DNA from: Dyella ginsengisoli LA-4
GTDB taxonomy: Bacteria > Pseudomonadota > Gammaproteobacteria > Xanthomonadales > Rhodanobacteraceae
Assembly (NCBI RefSeq): GCF_000334915.1
Contig: NZ_AMSF01000055.1
Coordinates: forward strand, 1 to 64,000
Direction of reading: 5' to 3'
DNA length: 64,000 nucleotides
A model generated the notes under the pieces. The model saw nothing but the letters and a program-made list of their open reading frames with translations, had not been told where the DNA came from and searched no databases. The translations under genes and the position numbers were made by a program. Positions 17,185 through 24,687 of this stretch are shown piece after piece; the first letter of the stretch is position 1, and every line of letters begins with the position of its first letter.

Positions 17185-17937
17185 TCAGCGAGGGTGAAAG
17201 CTTGCCAAAAGTGCTTGCGCGACAAGCGACCAGCCGTTGATCAACAGGAATAGAAGAATCTTTAGAGGCAGGCTGATCGTGGAGGGCGGCACCATGATCA
17301 TGCCGAGCGCCATCAGCACCGCCGCCACAACAAGATCGATGAGGAGGAAGGGCAAGAAGATCACGAAGCCGATTTGAAACGCCGTTCGCAGCTCACTGAG
17401 CATGAACGCAGGAATCAGTTCCAACGCCTTGACGTCCTGCATCGTCTTTGGCGGCGCGTCATTGGCCATGTGAGCCACGGCGACCAGGTCGTCCTGCCGA
17501 GTCTGGCGGACCATAAACAGCTTTAGCGGATCGAAGCCCTTCTCCACGGCGACTTCAAAGCTGATTTGCTTGCCAATGTACGGATCTATCGCCTGGGACT
17601 TAGCCTGCTGGAGCACGGGGGACATCGTGAACAGCGTCAGGAACAACGCCAACGTGACCAGCACGCTGTTCGGGGGCGTTTGCTGTAGTCCGAGCGCGCT
17701 GCGAAGCAGGGAAAAAACGATGACGATTCGCGTGAACGAGGTAAGGCTGATCACCAGCAACGGCAACACGGAAAGCACGGTCAGCACAAGGAACGAGCGC
17801 AGGATAGGTGACAGATCCTGTGTTCCGGCGCTATGAACGAGGTCCTGCAAGGGATCAGCGTGCACGATCGCCGGCACCATCATGGCCAGTCCGGCACCGA
17901 GCATCGCTCTTAGCACCACACGGTTACGCAGATTCAT
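17185..17937 (-). CDS. fliP: flagellar export gate protein FliP
   Basis: 250 residues, the usual size. Cleavable signal (ending VPAIVHADP), then helices typical of FliP: LVLTVLSVLPLLVISLTSFTRIVIVFSLLR, TPPNSVLVTLALFLTLF, and the C-terminal PAFMLSELRTAFQIGF and LIDLVVAAVLMALGM. FliP forms the core of the FliPQR gate in the inner membrane through which unfolded substrates pass. The reading frame overlaps fliO by 14 bases. All signature regions look intact, so the gate should work. Confidence 0.97.
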   Translation of the reverse strand: MNLRNRVVLRAMLGAGLAMMVPAIVHADPLQDLVHSAGTQDLSPILRSFLVLTVLSVLPLLVISLTSFTRIVIVFSLLRSALGLQQTPPNSVLVTLALFLTLFTMSPVLQQAKSQAIDPYIGKQISFEVAVEKGFDPLKLFMVRQTRQDDLVAVAHMANDAPPKTMQDVKALELIPAFMLSELRTAFQIGFVIFLPFLLIDLVVAAVLMALGMIMVPPSTISLPLKILLFLLINGWSLVAQALLASFHPR

Positions 17938-18310
17938 GAGGCGCTCCGTGCCTTGAAACGATCTCCTTCACACTCACCCGCCTGCTGGATTCGACAATGA
18001 GGTACTGCGATCCGCCGGCTTGAAGCAGGAAAGCACGGCTGCCGGCTCCCAGCGCAGCGCTTCCCAATACCCGCAGTGCATCTTCCTTTTCTCTGCGCTC
18101 ACCCGATGACGCGCCCTGGACACCAAAACGGCTTAGCCAGCCCGCCTTCCGACAGATGGCCAGGACGGCGAGCAGTAAGCCCAACAGGGCCGCCGTGATG
18201 AGAAAAACGGACAGCACATGCCCGCCACTTACGGGCGGCTGCTGCAGATAGGGAATCGCCGGCGGAGTGCTGGAAGGGACCGCCGGTCCAACAGGATTGC
18301 CGGAATACAT
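17924..18310 (-). CDS. fliO: FliO, FliP assembly factor
   Basis: 128 residues. Proline-rich periplasmic head, one membrane helix (VLSVFLITAALLGLLLAVLAI, about residues 33-53), then a small basic cytoplasmic domain (SRAFLLQAGGSQYLIVESSRRVSVKEI), the FliO layout. FliO helps assemble the FliP ring. It overlaps fliP by 14 bases and fliN by one. Sequence conservation is low throughout this family; the call relies on topology, size and position between fliN and fliP. Confidence 0.88.
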   Translation of the reverse strand: MYSGNPVGPAVPSSTPPAIPYLQQPPVSGGHVLSVFLITAALLGLLLAVLAICRKAGWLSRFGVQGASSGERREKEDALRVLGSAALGAGSRAFLLQAGGSQYLIVESSRRVSVKEIVSRHGAPHESA

Positions 18311-18618
18311 CAGGCGATCTCGCTGATCCTGAGCCCGAAGTTGTCCCCGACGGCAACGAGATGCCCGCGCCCCACAATCTTTCCGCCCACCCGCAAGAGC
18401 ACCGGCTCCTCCAGCGACGCGTCCAGCGCCAGCGTGTCGCCTTCTTTGAGGTCAAAAAGCTTCTTGACCGTGGTCGTGGCTTCCCCCAATACGACCTCGA
18501 GCTCCACGGACACGTGGTCGAGAATGGCAACATCCCGGCTAACCACGTGGCCGGCCTTTTCGCTGCGCGCCGTCGGCGCCTCCATCAGATCGATTGCTTC
18601 TACAAGTGTTGCGTTCAT
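18310..18618 (-). CDS. fliN: C-ring protein FliN
   Basis: 102 residues with the SpoA (surface presentation of antigens) domain over residues 30-100: VSVELEVVLGEATTTVKKLFDLKEGDTL, then LRVGGKIVGRGHLV and FGLRISEI. FliN forms the base of the C-ring and docks the FliH-FliI ATPase complex, so it is needed for export as well as for switching. Overlaps the fliM-like gene by four bases (ATGA). Confidence 0.94.
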   Translation of the reverse strand: MNATLVEAIDLMEAPTARSEKAGHVVSRDVAILDHVSVELEVVLGEATTTVKKLFDLKEGDTLALDASLEEPVLLRVGGKIVGRGHLVAVGDNFGLRISEIA

Positions 18619-19394
18619 GGCAATTCCTGTTTTGAAGGTTCAGAAGTAAGAGTGATCGCGCGAAGTTGCCCCCTGCGTACAGGCACGCCCGACGCAAGCA
18701 CCCGAGTGCCTCCCTTGATGCGCAACTTGGCCTTGCTGCTGACGGAGCATTCCCCGATCAACACCTCACCGGGAGAGAGGCTGTTGATTTCACGCAGGGA
18801 GATTCGTCCCATCGAGAGCACGGCCTCTACGGTCAGCGGGGTGTCTTCCAGTGCATGCTGACGACTGGCCCAGTTGTCGGGCATCGGCCCCGCACGATGC
18901 TCTGGCGGAGCGAGGCGATCGACGCCAATCCGGGTCACCGCCAAAGGCAGCCGGAACTTCCCCACCCGGACCCTGAAAAGCAATGCGCCCAGTTGGGTGT
19001 GGGTCGCAGTGGCTGGCCAGCCCACTTTCCCGGTTTCAGCAAGAACAACTTGACCCGACATGCACGCGCCGACACGCCCAGCGAAGTCCCTCAAAGCGGA
19101 GTCGCCGACTTCCTCAGCAAGGGCATGGGGGGCCTCGGGTAACCCGGCAAGCCAAGCCCCAAAGCAGTTCAAGTCCACCTGCGCCAGGGCGATCAGGACC
19201 GTCTCCTCACCCTGCTTAGAGTGCAGGGCCAATCCGCCCCCCTGGAATGGCGCGCGCTCTTCTGCCGTCTCGATGTCGATCGATTCCGATGGGTGCACAG
19301 ACCAGTCGGCATGCCATTCCTTGAGAACGCGCCGAAGCAGCGATTCGACGGCTTGGGAGCGGGTCGTGCCGATCCAACCGAACTGGGGACTCAT
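18615..19394 (-). CDS. fliM: short FliM-like C-ring protein without CheY-binding motif
   Basis: 259 residues from the ATG at 19394, four bases after the flgE stop; the frame to 19442 would overlap flgE. The last 70 residues are a SpoA domain (VEAVLSMGRISLREINSLSPGEVL, LRIKGGTRVLASGVPVRRGQLRAI). The middle shows only weak resemblance to the CheC-like FliM core. The N-terminus (MSPQFGWIGTTRSQAVESLL) lacks the LSQxEIDALL-type motif that binds phospho-CheY in FliM. It is about 70 residues shorter than ordinary FliM and in build is closer to SctQ of injectisomes. It likely forms the C-ring sorting platform. Strict FliM orthology is uncertain. Confidence 0.75.
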   Translation of the reverse strand: MSPQFGWIGTTRSQAVESLLRRVLKEWHADWSVHPSESIDIETAEERAPFQGGGLALHSKQGEETVLIALAQVDLNCFGAWLAGLPEAPHALAEEVGDSALRDFAGRVGACMSGQVVLAETGKVGWPATATHTQLGALLFRVRVGKFRLPLAVTRIGVDRLAPPEHRAGPMPDNWASRQHALEDTPLTVEAVLSMGRISLREINSLSPGEVLIGECSVSSKAKLRIKGGTRVLASGVPVRRGQLRAITLTSEPSKQELP

Positions 19395-19398
19395 TTGA

Positions 19399-20559
19399 TC
19401 AACCACCGCGGGTGGAGTCATACAGCTGCTGAAGCATGTCATTGGTGACGGTCATGACCCGGGAGTTGGCCTGATAGCCCCGCTGGATCACGATCATGTC
19501 TGCCAGCTCCTGGGTCAGGTCGACATTCGACATTTCCAGGCTGCCTCCGGTGAGCTTTCCGAACACACCCTCTCCTGCTCCACCCACCTGTCGCGCCTGG
19601 TTCGGCGCCCCTTCGTAAAGGCGACCATCAACCGCTTGAAGTGCCGTCTCGTCAGGGAAAGCAGCCAGCGCGATACGTTGCCCCTGCTTGGTCTCCTGGT
19701 CGCTGTACTTGAGCTGCAGAACACCATTCTGGTCGAAGGACATCGACGCGATGCCCACCACCGCGTGGCCATCCTTCGGGGATGCCACGAGATTGGAAGC
19801 CACGCCGGAGTAACTGGTTGAGCCGCTCAAGGTACCTGGCGCGCCGAAATTCAGAGTTACGTTCTGGGTTGCGCTGCCGATAGGCAGACTCAATGCAATC
19901 GTGTTGTACCCGGATTGAATCGAGCCGTCCGTTCCAAATCGAATCTCGCCCGAGCCGACCGCTTGGCCGTTATTATCTTGGACGGATACCAACCAACTTC
20001 CAGATGTCGTCGACTGATTGTTGGTCAGCGTCGCCGTATAAGTATGGCTGTTGCCCTGAGCGTCGTAGACGGTGAAGGACGGCAACGAAAAAGTCGAATC
20101 CTGATTAGACAGATTACCCGTCACATTGACGGTAGTCGTCGCTGCTGCCGGCAGGGTCCGAAGATTGGTGATGCTCACGTCGGCCAGGTTTCCCGAACTA
20201 TCCACCGCCTGCACGTGGTAGTGATTGATGGTGTCGACCAGATACCCATCCCCATCGAACACGAACTGCCCTGCACGGCTGTAATAGGTTTTCCCGCTGC
20301 TCGGGTCGCGCAGAATGAAAAGGCCCTCTCCGTCGATCGCCAGATCGGTGTTGTTCCCTGTCTGCTCGATCTGCCCTTCGGCAGTGCGTATTCCGGTGCC
20401 CTGTTGACGGGAACCATAGTCCCCCATGACGTTTTCCATGAACGAATCACTGCCCCGGAAGCCAGGCGTATTCATGTTCGCCAGATTGTTACTGATGGTG
20501 TTGAGGCTCTTGGAAAAGGAGAGCAACCCGGACAGAGCGTTGAAAAGCGACTGAGGCAT
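19399..20559 (-). CDS. flgE: flagellar hook protein FlgE
   Basis: 386 residues. The N-terminal rod/hook signature is present (LFNALSGL, LNTISNNLANMNTPGFRGS), as is the C-terminal signature (NVDLTQELADMIVIQRGYQANSRVMTV in two parts). The Ser/Thr/Gly-rich middle is the hook outer domain. FlgE polymerises into the hook outside the outer membrane. Its retention means that the machine still builds an extracellular tube. No FlgK or FlgL adaptor gene follows. It starts 12 bases after flgD. Confidence 0.97.
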   Translation of the reverse strand: MPQSLFNALSGLLSFSKSLNTISNNLANMNTPGFRGSDSFMENVMGDYGSRQQGTGIRTAEGQIEQTGNNTDLAIDGEGLFILRDPSSGKTYYSRAGQFVFDGDGYLVDTINHYHVQAVDSSGNLADVSITNLRTLPAAATTTVNVTGNLSNQDSTFSLPSFTVYDAQGNSHTYTATLTNNQSTTSGSWLVSVQDNNGQAVGSGEIRFGTDGSIQSGYNTIALSLPIGSATQNVTLNFGAPGTLSGSTSYSGVASNLVASPKDGHAVVGIASMSFDQNGVLQLKYSDQETKQGQRIALAAFPDETALQAVDGRLYEGAPNQARQVGGAGEGVFGKLTGGSLEMSNVDLTQELADMIVIQRGYQANSRVMTVTNDMLQQLYDSTRGG

Positions 20560-20571
20560 GAGTGATCTCCC

Positions 20572-20994
20572 TTAGGGTGTGATCTGCTGAATTTGCGACA
20601 TACGGATGCCGGTGACCGTTTGCGACGACGACGTGGCCACCGACAACGATGCACCGTTGGCATCGAACTGAATGGCAGACACCTTTCCCGTAGACACGGT
20701 GGCGCCGTCGGCACCAACAAATTGAACCGTGTGATTGAGCAATCCAAGCGATTGCGCACCCGAGTTCAGCGAGAGCAGATTGTCGATTCCGGTGACTGTC
20801 TGCTGTTGTTGCTGGATGCCGACGAATTGCGCCAGCTCGGTGAGGAACTGGCCATTGTCCATGGGCTGCATGGGGTCCTGGAACTGGAGCTCGCTCACGA
20901 ACAGCTTGATGAAGTCCTGCTCGTTGATATTGGAGTTTTGCGGTAACGAGGCGTCCTGGGTCTGGAGCACACTGCCGATGGCATCTACGGACAT
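20572..20994 (-). CDS. flgD: hook-capping protein FlgD, short form
   Basis: 140 residues from the ATG at 20994, one base after the upstream stop. The FlgD motif is clear: FIKLFVSELQFQDPMQPMDNGQF and LTELAQFVGIQQQQQTV. The C-terminal part is about 60 residues and cannot hold the full FLN-type and tudor-like domains of longer FlgDs (around 220 residues). FlgD caps the growing hook. The start at 21039 would overlap the neighbour and is not used. Confidence 0.93.
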   Translation of the reverse strand: MSVDAIGSVLQTQDASLPQNSNINEQDFIKLFVSELQFQDPMQPMDNGQFLTELAQFVGIQQQQQTVTGIDNLLSLNSGAQSLGLLNHTVQFVGADGATVSTGKVSAIQFDANGASLSVATSSSQTVTGIRMSQIQQITP

Positions 20995-20995
20995 A

Positions 20996-21835
20996 TCAAA
21001 CCTCTCCTTGCGTTGCGTTGTGCCGCCAGATCTCCACACCGTTCATAACGATGCGCTGGATATCGCGCCCTTGTTCCCGCGCGTAGCTCCTGAATGACTC
21101 GATGGCCTCGGACGAGGTGGCGATCGGTGCCCGGTAGTCGCGAATCCATAGAGTGGTCTCTCCACCACTCGACGTAGTCACCTTTGCGAGTCGCTGCAGC
21201 CACAACTGCGACTCGGCGGCGACCGAACCCATCAAGGGCGCACCCCAGTCGTGTTCCAGCGGATCGTCGCCTGCCGATGCGCGCGCCGCAGCCATGGTTT
21301 CGGCCGGTTCGAGCCCGAATGCCGGATCCATCGGGGAAGCGCCAGTCCGGGAGGGCAGCGCCGACTCAGACGACTGCCTCGGCTGAAGAATCCTTCCACT
21401 GACCTCGGATTGCCCGGACGCCAGTACAGCTGTCGATTCCTGGACCGACGAGATGATGGAGAGAAACGGATTGGCGACCGCGTGTTGCTCATACAAGCGC
21501 ACCAGCAAAGCGGGCGCCTCTTTCCCGTTGGCAGTCAATTCCGCGCTCAATGAATGGCCGAGGTCGCCGCCGACGAAATCTTCATGCTGCACGGTTGTCG
21601 CGATTGCTCCCGCGATCACCTCAGGATTCGGCTGCAGATTCGGCATCGTCACTGCGGGCTGCCCAAGGCTGGGTGTCACTCCCAAGGAAGAAGGCTTTTC
21701 CTGCTGACCTTTTTCGTTGGTCAGGACAGCCATGAAGTCGACGGACTGGATGTCGTCGCGATTCCTGGTGCGAACGTTGCCAGCGCCAACTAAAGCGAGC
21801 CTGGGCTGCTCCGCGTGTTCGTTGATCGGGTGCAT
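20996..21835 (-). CDS. unrecognised protein in the fliK position
   Basis: 279 residues, mostly polar and low in complexity for the first 190; the C-terminal 70 look folded (ESQLWLQRLAKVTT, TTLWIRDYRAP, AIESFRSYAREQGRDIQRIVMNGVEIW). It lies between fliJ and flgD, where hook-length control protein FliK is usually encoded. FliK is likewise long, disordered at the N-terminus and folded at the C-terminus. I cannot match its C-terminus to the FliK Flg_hook domain, so the name is positional only. ATG at 21835 shares a base with the fliJ TGA. Confidence 0.6.
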   Translation of the reverse strand: MHPINEHAEQPRLALVGAGNVRTRNRDDIQSVDFMAVLTNEKGQQEKPSSLGVTPSLGQPAVTMPNLQPNPEVIAGAIATTVQHEDFVGGDLGHSLSAELTANGKEAPALLVRLYEQHAVANPFLSIISSVQESTAVLASGQSEVSGRILQPRQSSESALPSRTGASPMDPAFGLEPAETMAAARASAGDDPLEHDWGAPLMGSVAAESQLWLQRLAKVTTSSGGETTLWIRDYRAPIATSSEAIESFRSYAREQGRDIQRIVMNGVEIWRHNATQGEV

Positions 21836-22284
21836 CAATTCCTCCCCTTGAAGCTCTGCCAGGCTTCGATGGCCTGCTCAAGCTGGCGCGCGTCATGCTC
21901 TTTGCTTTCCAGCATCCTCGCTGCCGCTTCGGTCTCCGCGAATCGGTCGCGTAGGTAGGACTTCAATTGCGCCTCGTGCTTCTCCCCAAGGAGCGCAACA
22001 TCCAACTCAGATTTTCTTTGCTTCTCGCCGTCAAGCGCCTTGTCCGCGTGAGCAGCCAGGTCCTGAATCCACCCAAGCCGGCCAAGATCGATACTCGGCA
22101 TGCTGGTGCTCTGTTCCATGGCAACCCATGTTTCGCGAAGCTGCGATTCGGCCCGTTCGGTCTGCTCTGTCTGTCGCTGAGCATCCTTGGTAGCGACGGC
22201 GAGTTTCTGGCGTTGGACGACATCTCGCACTTGGGCCACGCGCGACATCACAGCCAGGCTGCCAATTTTGGACGTCCGTTTCAT
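21835..22284 (-). CDS. fliJ: export chaperone FliJ
   Basis: 149 residues, almost entirely coiled coil (VAQVRDVVQRQKLAVATKDAQRQTEQTERAESQL split in heptads; LEQAIEAWQSF at the end). FliJ is the stalk of the FliI ATPase and contacts FlhA. Overlaps fliI by four bases. Sequence identity between FliJ proteins is low; size, coiled coil and gene order carry the call. Confidence 0.88.
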   Translation of the reverse strand: MKRTSKIGSLAVMSRVAQVRDVVQRQKLAVATKDAQRQTEQTERAESQLRETWVAMEQSTSMPSIDLGRLGWIQDLAAHADKALDGEKQRKSELDVALLGEKHEAQLKSYLRDRFAETEAAARMLESKEHDARQLEQAIEAWQSFKGRN

Positions 22285-23597
22285 GTCTCAGCTTCCCGCT
22301 CGGAGTTGAGCGCAGTAGCAAACACGTCCATGGCACCCTGCCGCGTAGACGTCTCTTCGGGCGACTGAGCCAGACCCGCTTCCAGCCGAGGCTGACAATC
22401 GACCGCAGCGTCCAGCGCCGTATCGTGCCCACGCTGATAGGCGCCCATGCTGATCAGATCGCGTGAGCGCTCGTAGATGGCGAGACTCGCACGGACGCCG
22501 CGGGCGAGAGCCAGCTCATCCCGGGAGGCAAGCTGAGGCATCAGTCGGCTGATACTGCGCAGTACATCCACCGCGGGCAGCTGGCCGCGGTCCGCCAATT
22601 CGCGGTTGAGAACGATGTGGCCATCCAGGATGGCGCGCATATGGTCCGCGATCGGCTCGTTCATATCGTCGCCTTCGACAAGCACGGTGTAGACCGCCGT
22701 GATGGACCCACCATCACGCCACTTGCCGCAACGCTCGACGATGCGCGGAAGCCAGCCGAACACCGAGGGTGGATATCCGCGCGCAGCGGGAGGCTCGCCT
22801 GCCGCCGTGCCGATTTCGCGCTGCGCCATGGCAAATCGGGTAATCGAATCCACCACCAGCAGGACATCCTTGCCCTGTTCTCGGAAATATTCGGCAATGG
22901 CATGGGCCGCATGAACCGACTGCGCACGCAGCAGCGCTGGTTGGTCCGCTGTTGCCGCGACGACTACCGCCCGCTTCCTACCCTCCTCTCCCAAGGCATG
23001 GCGGATGAAGTCGCCGACCTCGCGCCCACGCTCGCCGACCAGCGCCACCACGACAACGTCTACCTTGGCGTCCGACGTCAGCATGCCCAACAGGGTGCTT
23101 TTCCCGACGCCGGATCCGGCAAAGATGCCGACGCGCTGCCCCTTACCGATGGTCAGGAGGGCATCTATCGAACGCACACCGGTCTCAAGCACGTCGCGCA
23201 CGGGCTCGCGCTCGAGCGGTGCCGTGCCATCGGAGTAAAGCGATCGGCGCTCTTCCCAGGGGATCGCCCCTTGGTCATCGATGGGGTTCCCCAACGCATC
23301 GATGACCCGCCCCAAAAGGCCCGGCCCCATCGCAAGATCGCTGCTCCGGTCCAGGGCACGCACCGGCATGCCGCACATCACGCCGTGAGGGGTGCCGTAG
23401 GGCATCAGGATGATGCGGTCTTCACGCAAACCGACAACAGATGCATGCAGGACACCGTCCGCCGTTTCAACGCTGCACAGCTCGCCTAAGCTGCAGTGCG
23501 GGCCTCGTGCTTCGATTGCCAGTCCATTGCACGACAGGACCTGGCCGGACCGGCTGATCAAGGGCACGCTTCGGGCAATCTGCAGCGCGGTGGGCAT
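22281..23597 (-). CDS. fliI: flagellar export ATPase FliI
   Basis: 438 residues, full length. Walker A GIFAGSGVGKSTLLG near residue 165; VALVGERGREVGDF; Walker B region DVLLVVDSITRFAMAQREIG; GYPPSVFGWLPRIVERCG; C-terminal SRLMPQL. FliI hydrolyses ATP to unload chaperones and unfold substrates at the export gate. It overlaps fliH by one base (TAATG) and fliJ by four. All catalytic motifs are intact, which argues that the export apparatus is active rather than decaying. Confidence 0.98.
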   Translation of the reverse strand: MPTALQIARSVPLISRSGQVLSCNGLAIEARGPHCSLGELCSVETADGVLHASVVGLREDRIILMPYGTPHGVMCGMPVRALDRSSDLAMGPGLLGRVIDALGNPIDDQGAIPWEERRSLYSDGTAPLEREPVRDVLETGVRSIDALLTIGKGQRVGIFAGSGVGKSTLLGMLTSDAKVDVVVVALVGERGREVGDFIRHALGEEGRKRAVVVAATADQPALLRAQSVHAAHAIAEYFREQGKDVLLVVDSITRFAMAQREIGTAAGEPPAARGYPPSVFGWLPRIVERCGKWRDGGSITAVYTVLVEGDDMNEPIADHMRAILDGHIVLNRELADRGQLPAVDVLRSISRLMPQLASRDELALARGVRASLAIYERSRDLISMGAYQRGHDTALDAAVDCQPRLEAGLAQSPEETSTRQGAMDVFATALNSEREAET

Positions 23598-24229
23598 TAA
23601 CTCACTCCCCCGGCAGATTCGGGCAAAAGGGCTCCGCGCAGTCGGACCAGCTGGTGCATCGGCCCTGCGTCGATATCACCAAGCGCGCTGTGCAGGCGTA
23701 GCTCACCGCGCGACAGGGACTCGTCTACAATGACTTCAATGACGCCGGGGATCTCGGAAAGGCCTTCGGCGTCTTCCGGATGAACCCGGACCCGAACTGA
23801 CGCCAGATTGAGGTCTGCGAGTGTCTTTCGACAGGCGGCAGACACCGCAATGCGATCCGCATGCCTGGCACCAAGAATGCGCTCCAGCACCGTCAGGGCG
23901 ATTTCCGAGGCAAGGCGTTCAACCTGCGTAAGCGCATTCCGATACCCCTCCTCGAACATTGGCGCCAGCTGTTGAACTCGGTCGCGCCATGCGCCGACTT
24001 CTGCCTCGACCTCAGCCCGGGATGCCTCGAGTTCCGCAAGCTCTGCCTTGGTTCGCCGCTCGACCTCGCTCCGGGCATCGCATTCCCCGGCCTCGTAGCC
24101 CTCCTGATATCCCTGGCGATAGCCATCGACCGCCGTGCTGGACACTTCCGTGTCAGCCGGGCGTGACGCATCAAGGATCGCCCGGGGTTGTGCACCCAAC
24201 CGTACCGACGCGGCAGAGAGCTTTTTCAT
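23597..24229 (-). CDS. fliH: FliI regulator FliH
   Basis: 210 residues from the ATG at 24229 (MKKLSAASV), five bases after the fliG-like stop; the longer frame to 24409 runs inside that gene. Shows the FliH order: charged head, the GxxxG-type run GYRQGYQEGYEAGE, a long coiled coil (residues 65-120) and a C-terminal domain (VRVHPEDAEGL, GVIEVIVDESLSRGELRL). FliH forms the spokes linking the FliI hexamer to FliN. Confidence 0.92.
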   Translation of the reverse strand: MKKLSAASVRLGAQPRAILDASRPADTEVSSTAVDGYRQGYQEGYEAGECDARSEVERRTKAELAELEASRAEVEAEVGAWRDRVQQLAPMFEEGYRNALTQVERLASEIALTVLERILGARHADRIAVSAACRKTLADLNLASVRVRVHPEDAEGLSEIPGVIEVIVDESLSRGELRLHSALGDIDAGPMHQLVRLRGALLPESAGGVS

Positions 24230-24234
24230 GCCGC

Positions 24235-24687
24235 TCACGGATGTGCCCCGGCGATAGCGTTTTGCCCTCGCCGCCGCACCGCCGCGGCGAGGCTTCTGGC
24301 CAAAGCCGGGGGAATCTTCCTCTGCGCGGTCGCCTGCGATATGTCGGCCGACATCACACCTTCGTGGCCAAGGTGCGAGTCGTACATAGCCCGATGATCG
24401 GGAGCACATGCTTCGATGACCAGCGAAGCCCAGTCCGCAGGCAACCCTTCCAGGCCGGCCATCAGGACATCCGGTGATGGCGGCTCAGCAGAAGGCGGTG
24501 CATCGATCGGCAAAAGCACCTGCGCCATCAGCAGGTGATCGGCATGAGCGACACGGCGGAGTTCCGACAGCGTACGTTCGATGGCACGCCATGCCCCATC
24601 CCCCAATTGCTTGCGGATCCATCGACGATCCGATCGGTGCATGCCCGCTATCATCACTGCTGCGCGACGAAGTCCGGCCTTGTTCAC
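24235..24687 (-). CDS. reduced FliG-like protein, no torque domain
   Basis: 150 residues lying exactly where fliG belongs, between fliF and fliH; its ATG overlaps the fliF stop (ATGA). Residues 4-55 (GLRRAAVMIAGMHRSD, LGDGAWRAIERTLSELRRV) align by eye with the FliG N-terminal domain that binds the FliF C-terminus. Normal FliG has about 330 residues, with middle and C-terminal armadillo domains that bind FliM and the stator. Here only about 80 further residues remain and no charged torque helix is visible. It may act as a static adaptor between MS-ring and C-ring. Alternatively it is an unrelated protein in the slot. No frameshift or fliG remnant is seen nearby. Confidence 0.65.
   Translation of the reverse strand: MNKAGLRRAAVMIAGMHRSDRRWIRKQLGDGAWRAIERTLSELRRVAHADHLLMAQVLLPIDAPPSAEPPSPDVLMAGLEGLPADWASLVIEACAPDHRAMYDSHLGHEGVMSADISQATAQRKIPPALARSLAAAVRRRGQNAIAGAHP

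Noticed and set aside
17181-17225. TTG start extending the sigma factor into fliP
   Set aside because: The ATG at 17180 directly follows the fliP stop and begins where FliA-type proteins normally begin.
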